From the IMG/VR virus record IMGVR_UViG_3300036886_000301, positions 1-46,555 of that record: a stretch of DNA of 46,555 bases. One strand, given 5' to 3'. Positions 31,487 to 39,069 of this stretch are shown in pieces. The DNA comes from a virus. Below the pieces are notes generated by a model, which worked only from the letters and a program-made list of their open reading frames with translations, made no database searches and was not told the origin of the DNA. Within the stretch, counting starts at the first letter, position 1, and every line of letters starts with the position of its first letter. A program made the position numbers and the translations under genes.

Positions 31487-32431
31487 CTAATAATTAACGG
31501 TTAAGAACGACATAGGGTCAATAGCTACACCATCCTTGCGAATCTCATAGTGCAAGTGGTAGCCAGTAGCCATGCCCGTATTACCAAGTTGTCCTATCTT
31601 ATCTCCTCGTTTAATGTGTTGGCCCATAGTAACTAATACTTTGTCTAAGTGAGCGTATCTTGTTTCAAAGCTATATTTATGCCTTACGGTGATGAAATTT
31701 CCATAATCAGAAGATTGCCCCTCTTGTCCTGGGCCCCATGTGCCTATTTCCACTACTACGCCATCAGCGGTAGCAAATACAGGATCATCTGGATTACCAG
31801 CTATGTCAATACCAGCATGGTAACTGAGCTTTTTCTCATTAAAAGGATCCGGTCTAAAACCATATCCCGATGTGATCCTGGGTATTCCCGATTTAAGCGT
31901 AGGCCAGACAAACGGGAAGTTTTGAATGAAATCTTGTCTAGCAACTAAATAATCTTTTACTTCGCCCAACCACTTTTGGTCATCTCCCATGGTGTCTACA
32001 GCGCTGCGGAGCTGAAGCAATACAGCTTCGTCACTATCAGCAACTTTGATTGACGAACCACCAACGGCTAAATAAGTATCCTTATTATAGAGCATTTGTA
32101 CAATGTCTTTAATAGAAGATCGGAACTCGTTTTTGAGTTTTAGAACGTTTTGGTATTGATCTTTGTAGTCTTTGTTGATGTTTTTCTGATCGGCTATTTG
32201 CACTTGCAAAGCCTCTTTATCAGCATCAAACTTCGCACCTGCGATTGCAGTGCTACCAAACAGAATGATAAAAGCTATGATTGCAGTGGAGGATGCAATA
32301 ATGAGGAGAACTGCTGATAGCTTTACCTTTGTTTGGAGGAATTTAGCCCAGACCTGCTTCAAGCGACCCGTGCGATGGCCATTCATGAAGTGGACTATGG
32401 CATCTAAAAACGTATGTATTTTCATAATCAA
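31487..32431 (-). CDS. M23 family peptidase, membrane-anchored
   Basis: 314 residues. A basic N-terminus and one hydrophobic helix near residues 37-60 precede a coiled-coil stretch (about 75-115). The C-terminal LytM domain has the zinc motif HAGIDIAG (HxxxD), the ARYAHLDKV strand and the terminal HLHYEIR (HxH). These enzymes cut peptidoglycan cross-bridges. The membrane anchor and coiled coil resemble host-type cell wall hydrolases or virion-associated lysins. An alternative ATG lies two codons further in. Transcription runs away from the Y-RNA-like array. Confidence 0.9.
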   Translation of the reverse strand: MIMKIHTFLDAIVHFMNGHRTGRLKQVWAKFLQTKVKLSAVLLIIASSTAIIAFIILFGSTAIAGAKFDADKEALQVQIADQKNINKDYKDQYQNVLKLKNEFRSSIKDIVQMLYNKDTYLAVGGSSIKVADSDEAVLLQLRSAVDTMGDDQKWLGEVKDYLVARQDFIQNFPFVWPTLKSGIPRITSGYGFRPDPFNEKKLSYHAGIDIAGNPDDPVFATADGVVVEIGTWGPGQEGQSSDYGNFITVRHKYSFETRYAHLDKVLVTMGQHIKRGDKIGQLGNTGMATGYHLHYEIRKDGVAIDPMSFLTVNY

Positions 32432-32549
32432 AAATATGCCTCCTGTAGGGGGTTTATCTTGGTTGCAGCTCTCTACAAAATACTTCTAAATAATATAGAA
32501 GATTTCCTCAAGTTTTCCAAAATATGCTCAAGATACTAATATAACGCAT

Positions 32550-32659
32550 ACTTAAAAACGACTAAAGCTGACAGCGAGAAATTACCGTTTACCACAATCG
32601 AACGTCTTTGGAAACAAAGAATCATTTTTTGCTATTTCTTGCTTTAGTTATTCTTAAGT
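32550..32659 (+). ncRNA. Y-RNA-like element A
   Basis: Nested pairing: ACTTAA/TTAAGT, then ACTAAAGC/GCTTTAGT (8 bp), a 5' bulge TGACAGC, then GAGAAAT/ATTTCTT, followed by TTACCGTTTACC. The apical part holds CTTTG-GAAA-CAAAG. The bulge, second helix and TTACCG are shared with elements D, F, G and H and with the RNAs at 1115 and 18514. The strand is inferred from the shared primary motif and from the downstream Ro60 gene. Confidence 0.75.
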
Positions 32660-32690
32660 AGGCACATACTTAAAGCTGTAAAGGCTATTA

Positions 32691-32760
32691 AAACTTGCTT
32701 GTTTAGGGAGGTGATATAAACTACAAGCTAAACCAAGTTTTTGAGGACTGATTAGTCCTC
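32691..32760 (+). ncRNA. Two strong hairpins between Y-like elements A and B
   Basis: AAACTTG-GTTTAG pairs with CTAAAC-CAAGTTT (13 bp with a 3-base bulge), followed directly by the perfect hairpin GAGGACT-GATT-AGTCCTC. The start at 32663 (TAAAGCTGTAAAG) may be a decayed copy of the Y-like 5' motif. They may be part of a longer RNA or processing signals. Confidence 0.5.
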
Positions 32761-32900
32761 TCTTAGCGTTAGTTCTGAAAAGTCTAGCTGTTCTAGGGTG
32801 ATTACCGACAAACTGAATATCGCGGCCCCATAGCTATAGTGGCATGGAGGCTAGGTTCTTGACGGAGTCAATGGCACTGACTAATGAATGCCCGCTAAGA
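32761..32900 (+). ncRNA. Y-RNA-like element B
   Basis: Closed by TCTTAGCG/CGCTAAGA (8 bp) and TTAGT/ACTAA. Inside is the family motif TAGCTGTTCTAGGGTG followed by ATTACCGACAAAC. It is larger and more branched than the other elements and contains a hairpin TTGAC-GGA-GTCAA. The match to the family is in sequence more than in helix layout, so confidence is lower. Confidence 0.55.
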
Positions 32901-32937
32901 AATTCATCCTATTTTCCTTTTGCTAGCATTTTTTGTT

Positions 32938-32977
32938 GTATGCCGCTGAATCAACGGCGACTTGGCGGCATACTTTT
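32938..32977 (+). terminator. Strong hairpin, possible terminator after element B
   Basis: GTATGCCGC/GCGGCATAC (9 bp perfect, 18-base loop) followed by TTTTC. A TGCTAGCA palindrome with a T6 run lies just upstream (32921-32934). Confidence 0.6.
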
Positions 32978-33270
32978 CACAAGAATCAGAAGGGGACGAA
33001 TTACGACCCCTTGGCCTTAGGGCCTTTATCTGGTTCTGTTCTTTGAAACTTTTAGGGTTGGTAAGTCTATATCTGTTGAGACCAGAAGTAGCTGCGCTTC
33101 ATCTTACACTTAAATGATGAAATAATACAGTTAATTTGGTTTAATAAATAGAGATGATTATTATGGCAGGCGAAAGGATGACTCAATAGACGAAGCCTTA
33201 TATTTATAGAAGACAAAATGCTTCTATAAAATTTAATGGTAAAAATAGGCGGACTTGGCATTGAAAAACG
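32978..33270. other. Gene-poor stretch with small hairpins
   Basis: No convincing reading frame. Visible structures are AGGGG/CCCCT around an ACGAATTACGA loop near 32991 and ATAGAAG/CTTCTAT near 33205. I cannot assign a function. It may hold decayed Y-like copies or the promoter for the endonuclease gene that follows. Confidence 0.4.
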
Positions 33271-33310
33271 AGAAGCTGACTTTTTAATCTGAAATCAGCT
33301 TTCTTTTTTT
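33271..33310 (+). terminator. Terminator upstream of the HNH gene
   Basis: AAGCTGA/TCAGCTT stem followed by a run of seven T. It separates the first part of the RNA array from the HNH gene. Confidence 0.75.
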
Positions 33311-33327
33311 ACGAAAACTCATAAGTT

Positions 33328-33909
33328 ATGAGACCAAAAACTTTTTTAGAAAAAACAATTCTTTCAAAAAATTGTTTGGATTGCAACGAACAAATACAAG
33401 TGGTTGTTAGATCCGACGGAAGTAATATTCACAAGAAAGATCTATTTCTTTTTAATTCTCGAAAATATTGTAAAGTATGTGGAGACAAGAAAAGACTTGA
33501 GGGGAAACGACTAAAAGGTTTTAGACATAAGCCAACTTCAATTGAAACTAAAATAGAGCTTTCGAAAGCAGCCGTTAAACATCGCAACGAGAGATATGAC
33601 AGTTTTACTTCAATAGATCAGATATCATTGATAATTGGCAAGAGAATAATAAAACGCTTAAATAAGGGCTGTTCTATTTGTGGGTGGAATAAAGGTCGTG
33701 GTGATTACCACCACATAAAATCAAAAAGTGATGGAGGCAAAAATTCATACTCTAATATCACTTACATTTGTCCAAATTGTCATAGACTTATACACTCTGG
33801 TACTTTGAAGGAAAGTTTAATAAGCCTAGACAATTACATTAATATAGAAGAAATAAAAACCTTTGTCAAAAGCAAAGGTAAAAGTAAAAGCATATATAAA
33901 GATGAGTAA
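33328..33909 (+). CDS. HNH endonuclease inserted in the Y-RNA-like array
   Basis: 193 residues. The N-terminus has CLDCNEQ and CKVCGDKK, a Cys4 zinc motif. A basic linker leads to the HNH domain near residues 118-155: CSICGWNKGRGDYHHIKSKSDGGKNSYSN split around the His pair, then CPNCHRLIH. A Lys-rich tail follows. It stops exactly 1 base before element D and sits between Y-like elements, so it looks like a homing endonuclease that uses this RNA locus as its site. It is AT-rich compared with the RNA elements. Confidence 0.86.
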   Translation: MRPKTFLEKTILSKNCLDCNEQIQVVVRSDGSNIHKKDLFLFNSRKYCKVCGDKKRLEGKRLKGFRHKPTSIETKIELSKAAVKHRNERYDSFTSIDQISLIIGKRIIKRLNKGCSICGWNKGRGDYHHIKSKSDGGKNSYSNITYICPNCHRLIHSGTLKESLISLDNYINIEEIKTFVKSKGKSKSIYKDE

Positions 33910-34024
33910 GAAGCTGAATGGAAAAGGTTACCGGATAACAAACCAATCTTAAAAATTAGTTTCAGTGGGATTCGATGCCCACAACCCTAGCAATAGGGAC
34001 TTACCTTTTTCAGACTATTGCTTC
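33910..34024 (+). ncRNA. Y-RNA-like element D with partial tRNA-like module
   Basis: GAAGC/GCTTC, bulge TGAAT, GGAAAAGGT/ACCTTTTTC (9 bp), then TTACCGG. The apical part holds a T-arm-like hairpin GTGGG/CCCAC with loop ATTCGATG, and a second stem CCCTA-GCAA-TAGGG that would stand for a capped acceptor stem. No D arm is seen. It resembles a reduced version of the 18514 RNA. The T-run TTTTT after 34024 would serve as a terminator. Confidence 0.75.
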
Positions 34025-34039
34025 TTTTTATTCGCCCAG

Positions 34040-34073
34040 TCTGCCCCTCTTCTTTTAAGAGGGGATGGGCAGA
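34040..34073 (+). other. Strong hairpin between Y-like elements
   Basis: TCTGCCC/GGGCAGA with an inner CCCCTCTT/AAGAGGGG alternative pairing. It could be a processing site or an independent small RNA. A further hairpin, GAATC..GATTC with ACAG/CTGT, lies at about 34078-34113. Confidence 0.55.
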
Positions 34074-34123
34074 AATGAATCTGAAACAGTGCTAGACGCT
34101 GTAGTAGGATTCCCCCGGAGCGA

Positions 34124-34225
34124 GATTCACTCCATTTGTTCAAAGCTGTCCGGAGGACGTTACCGTTATACAAACAAAAAACGTTCTTCACCAAGTTTGC
34201 TTTGATCAAATGGGCTGAGTCAATC
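34124..34225 (+). ncRNA. Y-RNA-like element F
   Basis: A long imperfect stem: GATT/AATC, ACTC/GAGT, CATTTG/CAAATG, CAAAGC/GCTTTG. Then the bulge TGTCCG and GAGGACGTT/AACGTTCTT (with G-T pairs), followed by TTACCGTTATAC. The bulge and helix are like those of vertebrate Y RNA (GCTGGTCCGAAGG), where a bulged C marks the Ro60 site. That comparison is from memory and is by sequence only. Confidence 0.78.
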
Positions 34226-34247
34226 TCTTTTATTGTTTGGATTAACT

Positions 34248-34306
34248 CAAAGCTGTTCGAAGGACTTTATCGCAATTTGACATAGTTCTTTAACTCCCTT
34301 GCTTTG
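34248..34306 (+). ncRNA. Y-RNA-like element G
   Basis: CAAAGC/GCTTTG, bulge TGTTCG, AAGGACT/AGTTCTT, then TTATCGCAATTTGACA. A T-rich tail (TTTATTTTT) follows. The stretch AGCTGTTCGAAGGAC is strikingly close to the start of human Y1 as I recall it. Base pairs change in step with elements F and H (GGACT with AGTTC, GGACGT with ACGTTC). Confidence 0.78.
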
Positions 34307-34385
34307 TTTATTTTTCATGAATCTGCAGTGGCGATTCATGTGTATCTCCTTTTACTTAGGATAAGATTAATCCTGAGTTCACACA
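34307..34385 (+). other. Linker with two hairpins
   Basis: CATGAATC/GATTCATG (8 bp perfect, 34316-34340) and CTTAGGAT/ATCCTGAG (34355-34377) lie between elements G and H. There is no reading frame. They may punctuate processing of a polycistronic precursor. Confidence 0.5.
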
Positions 34386-34449
34386 AGAGCTGACAGAGGG
34401 ACGTTATCGTTAAATGGTAACAAAAATACGTTCTTCATATCCTTGCTCT
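34386..34449 (+). ncRNA. Y-RNA-like element H
   Basis: AGAGC/GCTCT, bulge TGACAG, AGGGACGT/ACGTTCTT, then TATCGTTAAATGG with an inner GTTA/TAAC hairpin. The TTTTT of TCTTTTTC follows. It is the last array member before the Ro60 leader. Confidence 0.78.
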
Positions 34450-34647
34450 ATCTTTTTCTATAAACAAAGCAAAGACGTATTACATTTTTCACACCTGAGT
34501 CCAAGGACCTTAACCTCTAAGGACAAGGGCGCATAAGTATGGTTGTTAGCCAAGCCGTATATACCTTATTTAATAGAAGATTTCTCGACAGTTAGTCGGG
34601 AGACTAATAAAGTTTTTGTCCTATTATAGGACTGAAGGAGGAAACAC
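34450..34647 (+). promoter_or_regulatory. Structured leader of the Ro60-like gene
   Basis: The 198-base leader has no gene. It carries hairpins TTAGTC-GGGA-GACTAA (34592-34607) and GTCCTAT/ATAGGAC (34618-34632), the latter with a preceding T5 run, right before the ribosome site GAAGGAGG (34634-34641). The last hairpin could modulate ribosome access, for example if bound by the Ro protein or a Y-like RNA. Confidence 0.55.
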
Positions 34648-36264
34648 ATGAGTGCACCGTATTCTAAGTCTACTAGCAAAGTTCGAGCTACTCGAACACC
34701 ACAGTCAATGCCAATTCCAGGTCGAGAAGCAGAGATGACTCAAAACCTAGCCGGCGGATTCAGCTTCAAAGCTGATGAGTGGCAGGCCTTGCGAAGATGG
34801 TTGCTTGTAGGTAGCATGTCTGGTGCGTATTACCAGAATGCACAGGAAATGACCGACGGCAATAAGAAGTTGCTTATGAAGCTCATCGCTTCAGATCCAG
34901 CGCGAGTTGGACAGGAGATTCTTGACGCTTCAAAGAAGGGCATTTCTGTTCACACGCCGATTTATGCTCTTACCTATTTGTCTATGGGAGACATGAAGGC
35001 AAAGAACGTTTTCAAGGAAGTGTTTGCCAACGTCATCCGAAATGGCAGCCACTTGTATGAGTTCTTCAACTACACGAAGAACGAGCGAGGATTGGGTTCA
35101 CTGATCCACAAGACGGTCGAAAACTGGATTTCAGGTAAGGACGCCAAAGAGCTGGAGTATCAGTTCCTGAAGTATCAGAGTAGGTATGACTGGAGCGCAA
35201 AGGACATCCTTCGAACTGTCAGGCCTACCCCAAGGACTGATCTGCAGAAAGCAGTGTTCAACTGGGTAATCGGTGGCACCAAGAAGAATCCTCTAATGGA
35301 AAGCTTCCCGGTCGAGCTTGCTCGAATCAACGCTTACGAGCAGTTGAAGAAAGGTGCAAGTGAAACCGACGTCATCGACGCCATCCAGAGGTTCAAGATG
35401 ACTTGGGAAATGATGCCTGGTAACCTAAAGATGACCAATAAGATCTGGGAAGCCCTCTTCCTTCAGATGCCTGTCGGCGCGACTATCAGGAACTTGGGTA
35501 ACCTTACTGACAAGGATGTCTTTAAGAACAAGGCGAATCTAGATCTGCTTGAGGCAAGATTCTCGAAGGAGAATTTGGCAAAAGCCTATATTCACCCAAT
35601 CGTATTCGCATCTGCCCTGAAGATTTACGGCATGGGTGGCGAAGGCGGAAAGAGCAAGCTCAGATGGTCACCAATCGCTCGAGTAAAGGATATCATGGAA
35701 GACGGTATTGAGAAGTGTTTCGACGCTCTCGAACCAACTGGCCTTGATTTCTTCTATGCCCTCGACATATCAAGCTCTATGTTGGGGAATAGCGTTGGCC
35801 AATTGCACATGAGTCCATACGAGGTCGAAGGCGTCATGGCGTTAGCTTCTGTCCGATCGGAGAAGAATTACTTCGTCGGCGGATTCAACACTAACTTCGT
35901 AGAGATTCCGAAGTTCACCAAGAAGATGGGTTACAGGGATTCAATGAATTTCTGGCACGGTGGCTTCGGTGGAACAGATGCGGCCCAAGCCTATCTCTAT
36001 GCTCTCAAGAACAGGATCAAGACAGACGTCTTCGTATTCTTTACAGATTCGGAGTCGTGGGCCGGGTATCGACACCCAGCTGAAGCTCTGAAGGAATACA
36101 GGTCGAAGATCAATCCCAAGGCAAAAGCGATCTATACGACACTTACGGCCTACAGTGATCACATTTCTCTTGTAGATCCAAAAGATCCAAAGAGTTATGA
36201 TATCGCAGGGTTCACCGGCGAAACTCCAAAAATGATCCAGTTAATGGCCAAAGACCTTCTCTAA
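34648..36264 (+). CDS. rsr: Ro60/Rsr-like TROVE domain protein
   Basis: At 538 residues this is the full size of Ro60 proteins. The N-terminus has the family block TPQSMPIPGREAEMTQN followed by AGGFSFKADEW. Residues about 20-365 form the TROVE ring of HEAT-like helices that binds Y RNAs on its outer face and misfolded RNA ends in its hole. Residues about 366-538 form the vWA domain with a complete metal site: D373-x-S375-x-S377 in ALDISSSM, a Thr in GFGGTDAAQ, and FFTDSES. Known bacterial Rsr proteins bind Y RNAs encoded beside the gene and act with exonucleases in RNA decay and stress. The Y-RNA-like array directly upstream fits that exactly. Codon use is GC-richer than in most neighbours, hinting at strong expression. 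A GNRA-loop terminator follows. Confidence 0.96.
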   Translation: MSAPYSKSTSKVRATRTPQSMPIPGREAEMTQNLAGGFSFKADEWQALRRWLLVGSMSGAYYQNAQEMTDGNKKLLMKLIASDPARVGQEILDASKKGISVHTPIYALTYLSMGDMKAKNVFKEVFANVIRNGSHLYEFFNYTKNERGLGSLIHKTVENWISGKDAKELEYQFLKYQSRYDWSAKDILRTVRPTPRTDLQKAVFNWVIGGTKKNPLMESFPVELARINAYEQLKKGASETDVIDAIQRFKMTWEMMPGNLKMTNKIWEALFLQMPVGATIRNLGNLTDKDVFKNKANLDLLEARFSKENLAKAYIHPIVFASALKIYGMGGEGGKSKLRWSPIARVKDIMEDGIEKCFDALEPTGLDFFYALDISSSMLGNSVGQLHMSPYEVEGVMALASVRSEKNYFVGGFNTNFVEIPKFTKKMGYRDSMNFWHGGFGGTDAAQAYLYALKNRIKTDVFVFFTDSESWAGYRHPAEALKEYRSKINPKAKAIYTTLTAYSDHISLVDPKDPKSYDIAGFTGETPKMIQLMAKDLL

Positions 36265-36273
36265 ACATTTCAG

Positions 36274-36299
36274 GCCCACCCGAAAGGGTGGGCTTCTTT
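36274..36299 (+). terminator. Terminator after the Ro60-like gene
   Basis: GCCCACCC-GAAA-GGGTGGGC, a perfect 8-bp stem with a stable GAAA tetraloop, followed by TTCTTT. Confidence 0.9.
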
Positions 36300-36331
36300 G
36301 TGCGTAGCATACTTCAGTTCAGGAGATAACA

Positions 36332-36835
36332 ATGAACGCTAGAGATTTTGATTTAGAAATGCTTCTAAAGTCTAACATTGATATTGCAAAAATCTTAAAG
36401 CAATTTGAAAGCTATAGATCAATGGCAAAGGAAAGAAACGCTAGAGGCACTGCTGTAATGAAATTTTTTGATTCTATCATCTATATAGCAATTAGACAAT
36501 CAGGCCTAAATCTTTCAGACTTTCTTCTCAAAAGTCGGAACGGCAAAAGCTATAATCTCGATCTTTATGTTCATTATAAAGATAAATTAGTCTTAGCCAT
36601 AGAATCCAAGAGCTATGTCGACACAGCGCAATTTAGTAGATTTATTTTAGGTTCTAGAACACTCAAAGATGAATCTCCAGGCATTGAATGCGCAATGCTA
36701 GGCATTGAGTGGGCAATATCAGAAAAAGCTCTAGATAAGTATCCAGAAGAAAAAAAAGATGTTTTTGTTTTATTGGGCAATAGAAATAGAACTTACAGCA
36801 ATACGACTACAAGAACTCATAGACGTATTTATTAG
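36332..36835 (+). CDS. Putative PD-(D/E)XK-type nuclease
   Basis: 167 residues. A helical N-terminal half precedes YNLDLYVHYKDKLVLAIESKS, which fits the D...ExK strand pair of PD-(D/E)XK nucleases. The C-terminus is Thr/Arg-rich. The match rests on one motif and remains tentative. It follows the Ro60-like gene after a terminator and has its own ribosome site (AGGAGA). Confidence 0.55.
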   Translation: MNARDFDLEMLLKSNIDIAKILKQFESYRSMAKERNARGTAVMKFFDSIIYIAIRQSGLNLSDFLLKSRNGKSYNLDLYVHYKDKLVLAIESKSYVDTAQFSRFILGSRTLKDESPGIECAMLGIEWAISEKALDKYPEEKKDVFVLLGNRNRTYSNTTTRTHRRIY

Positions 36836-36846
36836 CTTTTTCAAAA

Positions 36847-37059
36847 ATGTCGCAACTAGAACGCAAAAAACGTCGAACTAAACATTTACTCCATGATGAA
36901 ATTCAATGTTCGGTTTGTAACGAATGGTTTAAGTCTAGTGAGATACGCGAAGATGGTAAGTGTTGGAGATGCACTAACGCTTGCGAACCGGATCACAACA
37001 TAAAGACGCGATCCTGGTATCCGGGTGGTGATCAATACTTTATTTTAAATGATGACTAA
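36847..37059 (+). CDS. Small zinc-ribbon protein
   Basis: 70 residues with a basic N-terminus (ERKKRRTKH) and two CxxC pairs (CSVC, CWRC) in zinc-ribbon spacing. Probably binds nucleic acid. It overlaps the next short frame. Confidence 0.72.
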   Translation: MSQLERKKRRTKHLLHDEIQCSVCNEWFKSSEIREDGKCWRCTNACEPDHNIKTRSWYPGGDQYFILNDD

Positions 37060-37144
37060 TAAAGAAGACATTAAACGACTTCTAAAAGATAGGACTTGTG
37101 ACTCTACAAGAAAAGAGGCGTGGGGGAGGCATGAACAATTTTAG
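37052..37144 (+). pseudogene. Truncated Cys-rich LLK-family gene
   Basis: A 30-codon frame starts NKEDIKRLLKDRTCD, clearly a member of the tandem family at 10.5 kb, but the second Cys is lost and the frame stops early. It looks like a remnant of a dispersed seventh copy. Confidence 0.6.
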
Positions 37145-37186
37145 TTTCGAGCCCGTCTTATATTTAGGGCATTAAAAGAGGAGTCT

Positions 37187-37348
37187 ATGAATAACAATGC
37201 TGTCATACCCAAGTTGATTACTCCTCTCAAGTATTGTCCCATTTGCGATAATAGGCTGGGACCTATAGAGCCCAGCGGCAAATACCGTTGCCACAAATGC
37301 AAGACCGTTCTAGTCGTTGATAAGCAAAACAAGATCTTTATCGATTAA
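37187..37348 (+). CDS. Small zinc-ribbon protein
   Basis: 53 residues with CPIC and CHKC separated by about 15 residues, a classical zinc ribbon. A strong ribosome site (AGAGGAG) precedes the start. It may bind RNA or DNA. Confidence 0.72.
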   Translation: MNNNAVIPKLITPLKYCPICDNRLGPIEPSGKYRCHKCKTVLVVDKQNKIFID

Positions 37349-37360
37349 GGAAATAATCAC

Positions 37361-38218
37361 ATGATGTTCTATAATTTGAACGGTCAAAGTGTATCTGTCA
37401 AGCCAGACGCTATTACCATTTCTGCCGAAGAAGTAAAAAGCTTTGAGTCAAGAAGCGTTTGGAATCATTCGAACTATCGAGAACTCTATGACAGAGTAAA
37501 CAAGTTCAGGGCCTCAAAATCGGCAACAATCGCTTTCACTTCAAACATCCAGCCGCCAACTGACCAATATTTGTGGCAGAATAGCAACGAAGTATGGTGG
37601 AATCTGTTTCACCATATTGATGCTGCCGTCGACAAGCGGATGGCTCCAATCCTTGACCGAGTCTATATCCAAGAAAATCTCTATAAAGCATTTCAAGATC
37701 GTTTCGAACGCACCAAAGAAAATGTACTACGTTTCGACCAAAACACAAAAGATGCAGCCAAGCGTAAAAAAGAACGCGATATTTTGAGTAAGAACGTCGT
37801 GACGAATCAGACCCAACTCTCAACAGTAATGCCGGTTATGATTCCAGAAATCGGAACGAAGATGATCCTTGCCGAAGACTGGCACATGGAGCTTCACAAT
37901 GAGTATCGCAACTCTAGCGTTTTGGAATTGACAGAGATTGTGAAGAAGAAGCGAAATTGGGATGAGCTTTATGGCGCCAACACTAGCAAGCACACGGAGC
38001 TCGTTTTCCCAAAGGGAACAATCCTATCAGTCGATCGTATCTATATCAGAAAGGGTGCTTCTGGCTTTTCGTCATTGACTTTCTATGCCGACAAAAAAGT
38101 CAAAATTCTTAGAGACGGCAAGGAATACATTTCGACAAAATCTCTCCGATTTTGGGCAAAGCTAAAAGACGTCAATAACATGAAAGTCCAGTTTGTAGAA
38201 GAAACTGTAGTAAAATAA
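37361..38218 (+). CDS. Unknown 285-residue protein
   Basis: A larger protein with no recognised family. The middle is charged and helical (DRFERTKENVLRFDQNTKD) and the C-terminal third is beta-rich and basic (ILSVDRIYIRKGASGFSS). Composition and length would suit a virion or virion-assembly protein, but nothing proves that. Codon use is GC-richer than that of the small genes around it, as for the Ro60 and vault genes. Confidence 0.72.
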   Translation: MMFYNLNGQSVSVKPDAITISAEEVKSFESRSVWNHSNYRELYDRVNKFRASKSATIAFTSNIQPPTDQYLWQNSNEVWWNLFHHIDAAVDKRMAPILDRVYIQENLYKAFQDRFERTKENVLRFDQNTKDAAKRKKERDILSKNVVTNQTQLSTVMPVMIPEIGTKMILAEDWHMELHNEYRNSSVLELTEIVKKKRNWDELYGANTSKHTELVFPKGTILSVDRIYIRKGASGFSSLTFYADKKVKILRDGKEYISTKSLRFWAKLKDVNNMKVQFVEETVVK

Positions 38219-38252
38219 GACATAAGATAAATACTACAGGAGTCGTATCAAA

Positions 38253-38579
38253 ATGGCAGAAGATTTAAACAAAGTTCTAAGAATGTTGCAAGAAGACCTC
38301 CCGCCTATAATAAAGCCCGAGTATAAAAAACCCAACCCCAATGATTGGAGAAGCAAGCAGAAACAGCTTCTAGCCAATATAAATAGCGATGAATTTGCTA
38401 AGCAGCATGGCTTCAAAGTAGAAGAAGAAGGCCCTGACAAATGGGCTATCACATACGCAGACGGCCAGAAAGACGTTGGGAACTTCTTGTCTATAGTTCA
38501 AAAATGTATTGAAATAGCTACAAAACCTGATATACTAAAAAAACATCAAAAGAAAACAGGTCCAGTTCCAACAGAATGA
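38253..38579 (+). CDS. Unknown 108-residue protein
   Basis: A Lys/Pro-rich soluble protein with a beta-hairpin-like middle (GPDKWAITYADGQKD). AAGATAAATA and a ribosome site (CAGGAG) lie upstream. It overlaps the next gene by ATGA. Confidence 0.7.
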   Translation: MAEDLNKVLRMLQEDLPPIIKPEYKKPNPNDWRSKQKQLLANINSDEFAKQHGFKVEEEGPDKWAITYADGQKDVGNFLSIVQKCIEIATKPDILKKHQKKTGPVPTE

Positions 38580-38860
38580 AAATCTCCAATCAAGAAATGC
38601 ATCAAGTTATAAAAGACGCGTTTGAAAATTATGGCTACATAGATTTAGATACTACTGAGCCAAAAGATGAGGGCCTACTTAGATTTATGAAGGACCATTT
38701 TATCATACGAAAATATTTGGGTACAGGTACTCAAGCCGGTTGGGATTATCGTTATTATGGCGTTCGTATTTGGTTGTTGCAAATGGGCAAAGAATTCTGG
38801 GGAGACAATTTTAAAAATTATTTCAAAATTCTAATTTTTTCTAAAAGTTCGCATACATGA
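38576..38860 (+). CDS. Unknown 94-residue protein
   Basis: Helical N-terminus, then aromatic-rich (GTQAGWDYRYYGVRIWLL). No family recognised. The same frame stays open after its TGA stop for a further 62 codons without a start codon, which is reported as a separate oddity. Confidence 0.65.
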   Translation: MKISNQEMHQVIKDAFENYGYIDLDTTEPKDEGLLRFMKDHFIIRKYLGTGTQAGWDYRYYGVRIWLLQMGKEFWGDNFKNYFKILIFSKSSHT

Positions 38861-39049
38861 TTATACAAGAAAAGAGATGGCCCAAATACGCTCGATGGCG
38901 TAAGGCATATCTGGGACGAAGAGTCTTGGGTAGTAGCAGGGCAGACGAGGATAAGACACAAAGGCCAGTTGGAAGTCGTACAACTTCTGGGGCATGGTCG
39001 AAAGACCAACAGCTGGAGCGGTAGTTTCGCAGAAGTCCCCGAAACATAA
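38861..39049 (+). other. Orphan open frame lacking a start codon
   Basis: Directly in frame after the preceding stop, 62 codons read like a real protein (TLDGVRHIWDEESWVVAG, LEVVQLLGHGRKTNSW) but contain no ATG, GTG or TTG near the beginning. It could be a second half reached by stop-codon readthrough, a frameshift product, or a decayed gene. The base composition is GC-richer than upstream. Confidence 0.4.
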
Positions 39050-39069
39050 TACATGGCTATTCGCTGCGA

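Noticed and set aside
31649-31948. Plus-strand frame opposite the M23 peptidase
   Set aside because: The minus strand encodes a complete catalytic domain. The + frame has no motif and no ribosome site.
33067-33261. Minus-strand 64-residue frame in the RNA array region
   Set aside because: Low complexity, with no ribosome site and no neighbours on that strand.
32550-34449. CRISPR array or simple tandem repeat
   Set aside because: The repeated parts are short, variable and arranged as paired strands around different inner sequences. Spacing is irregular, and there are no cas genes nearby.
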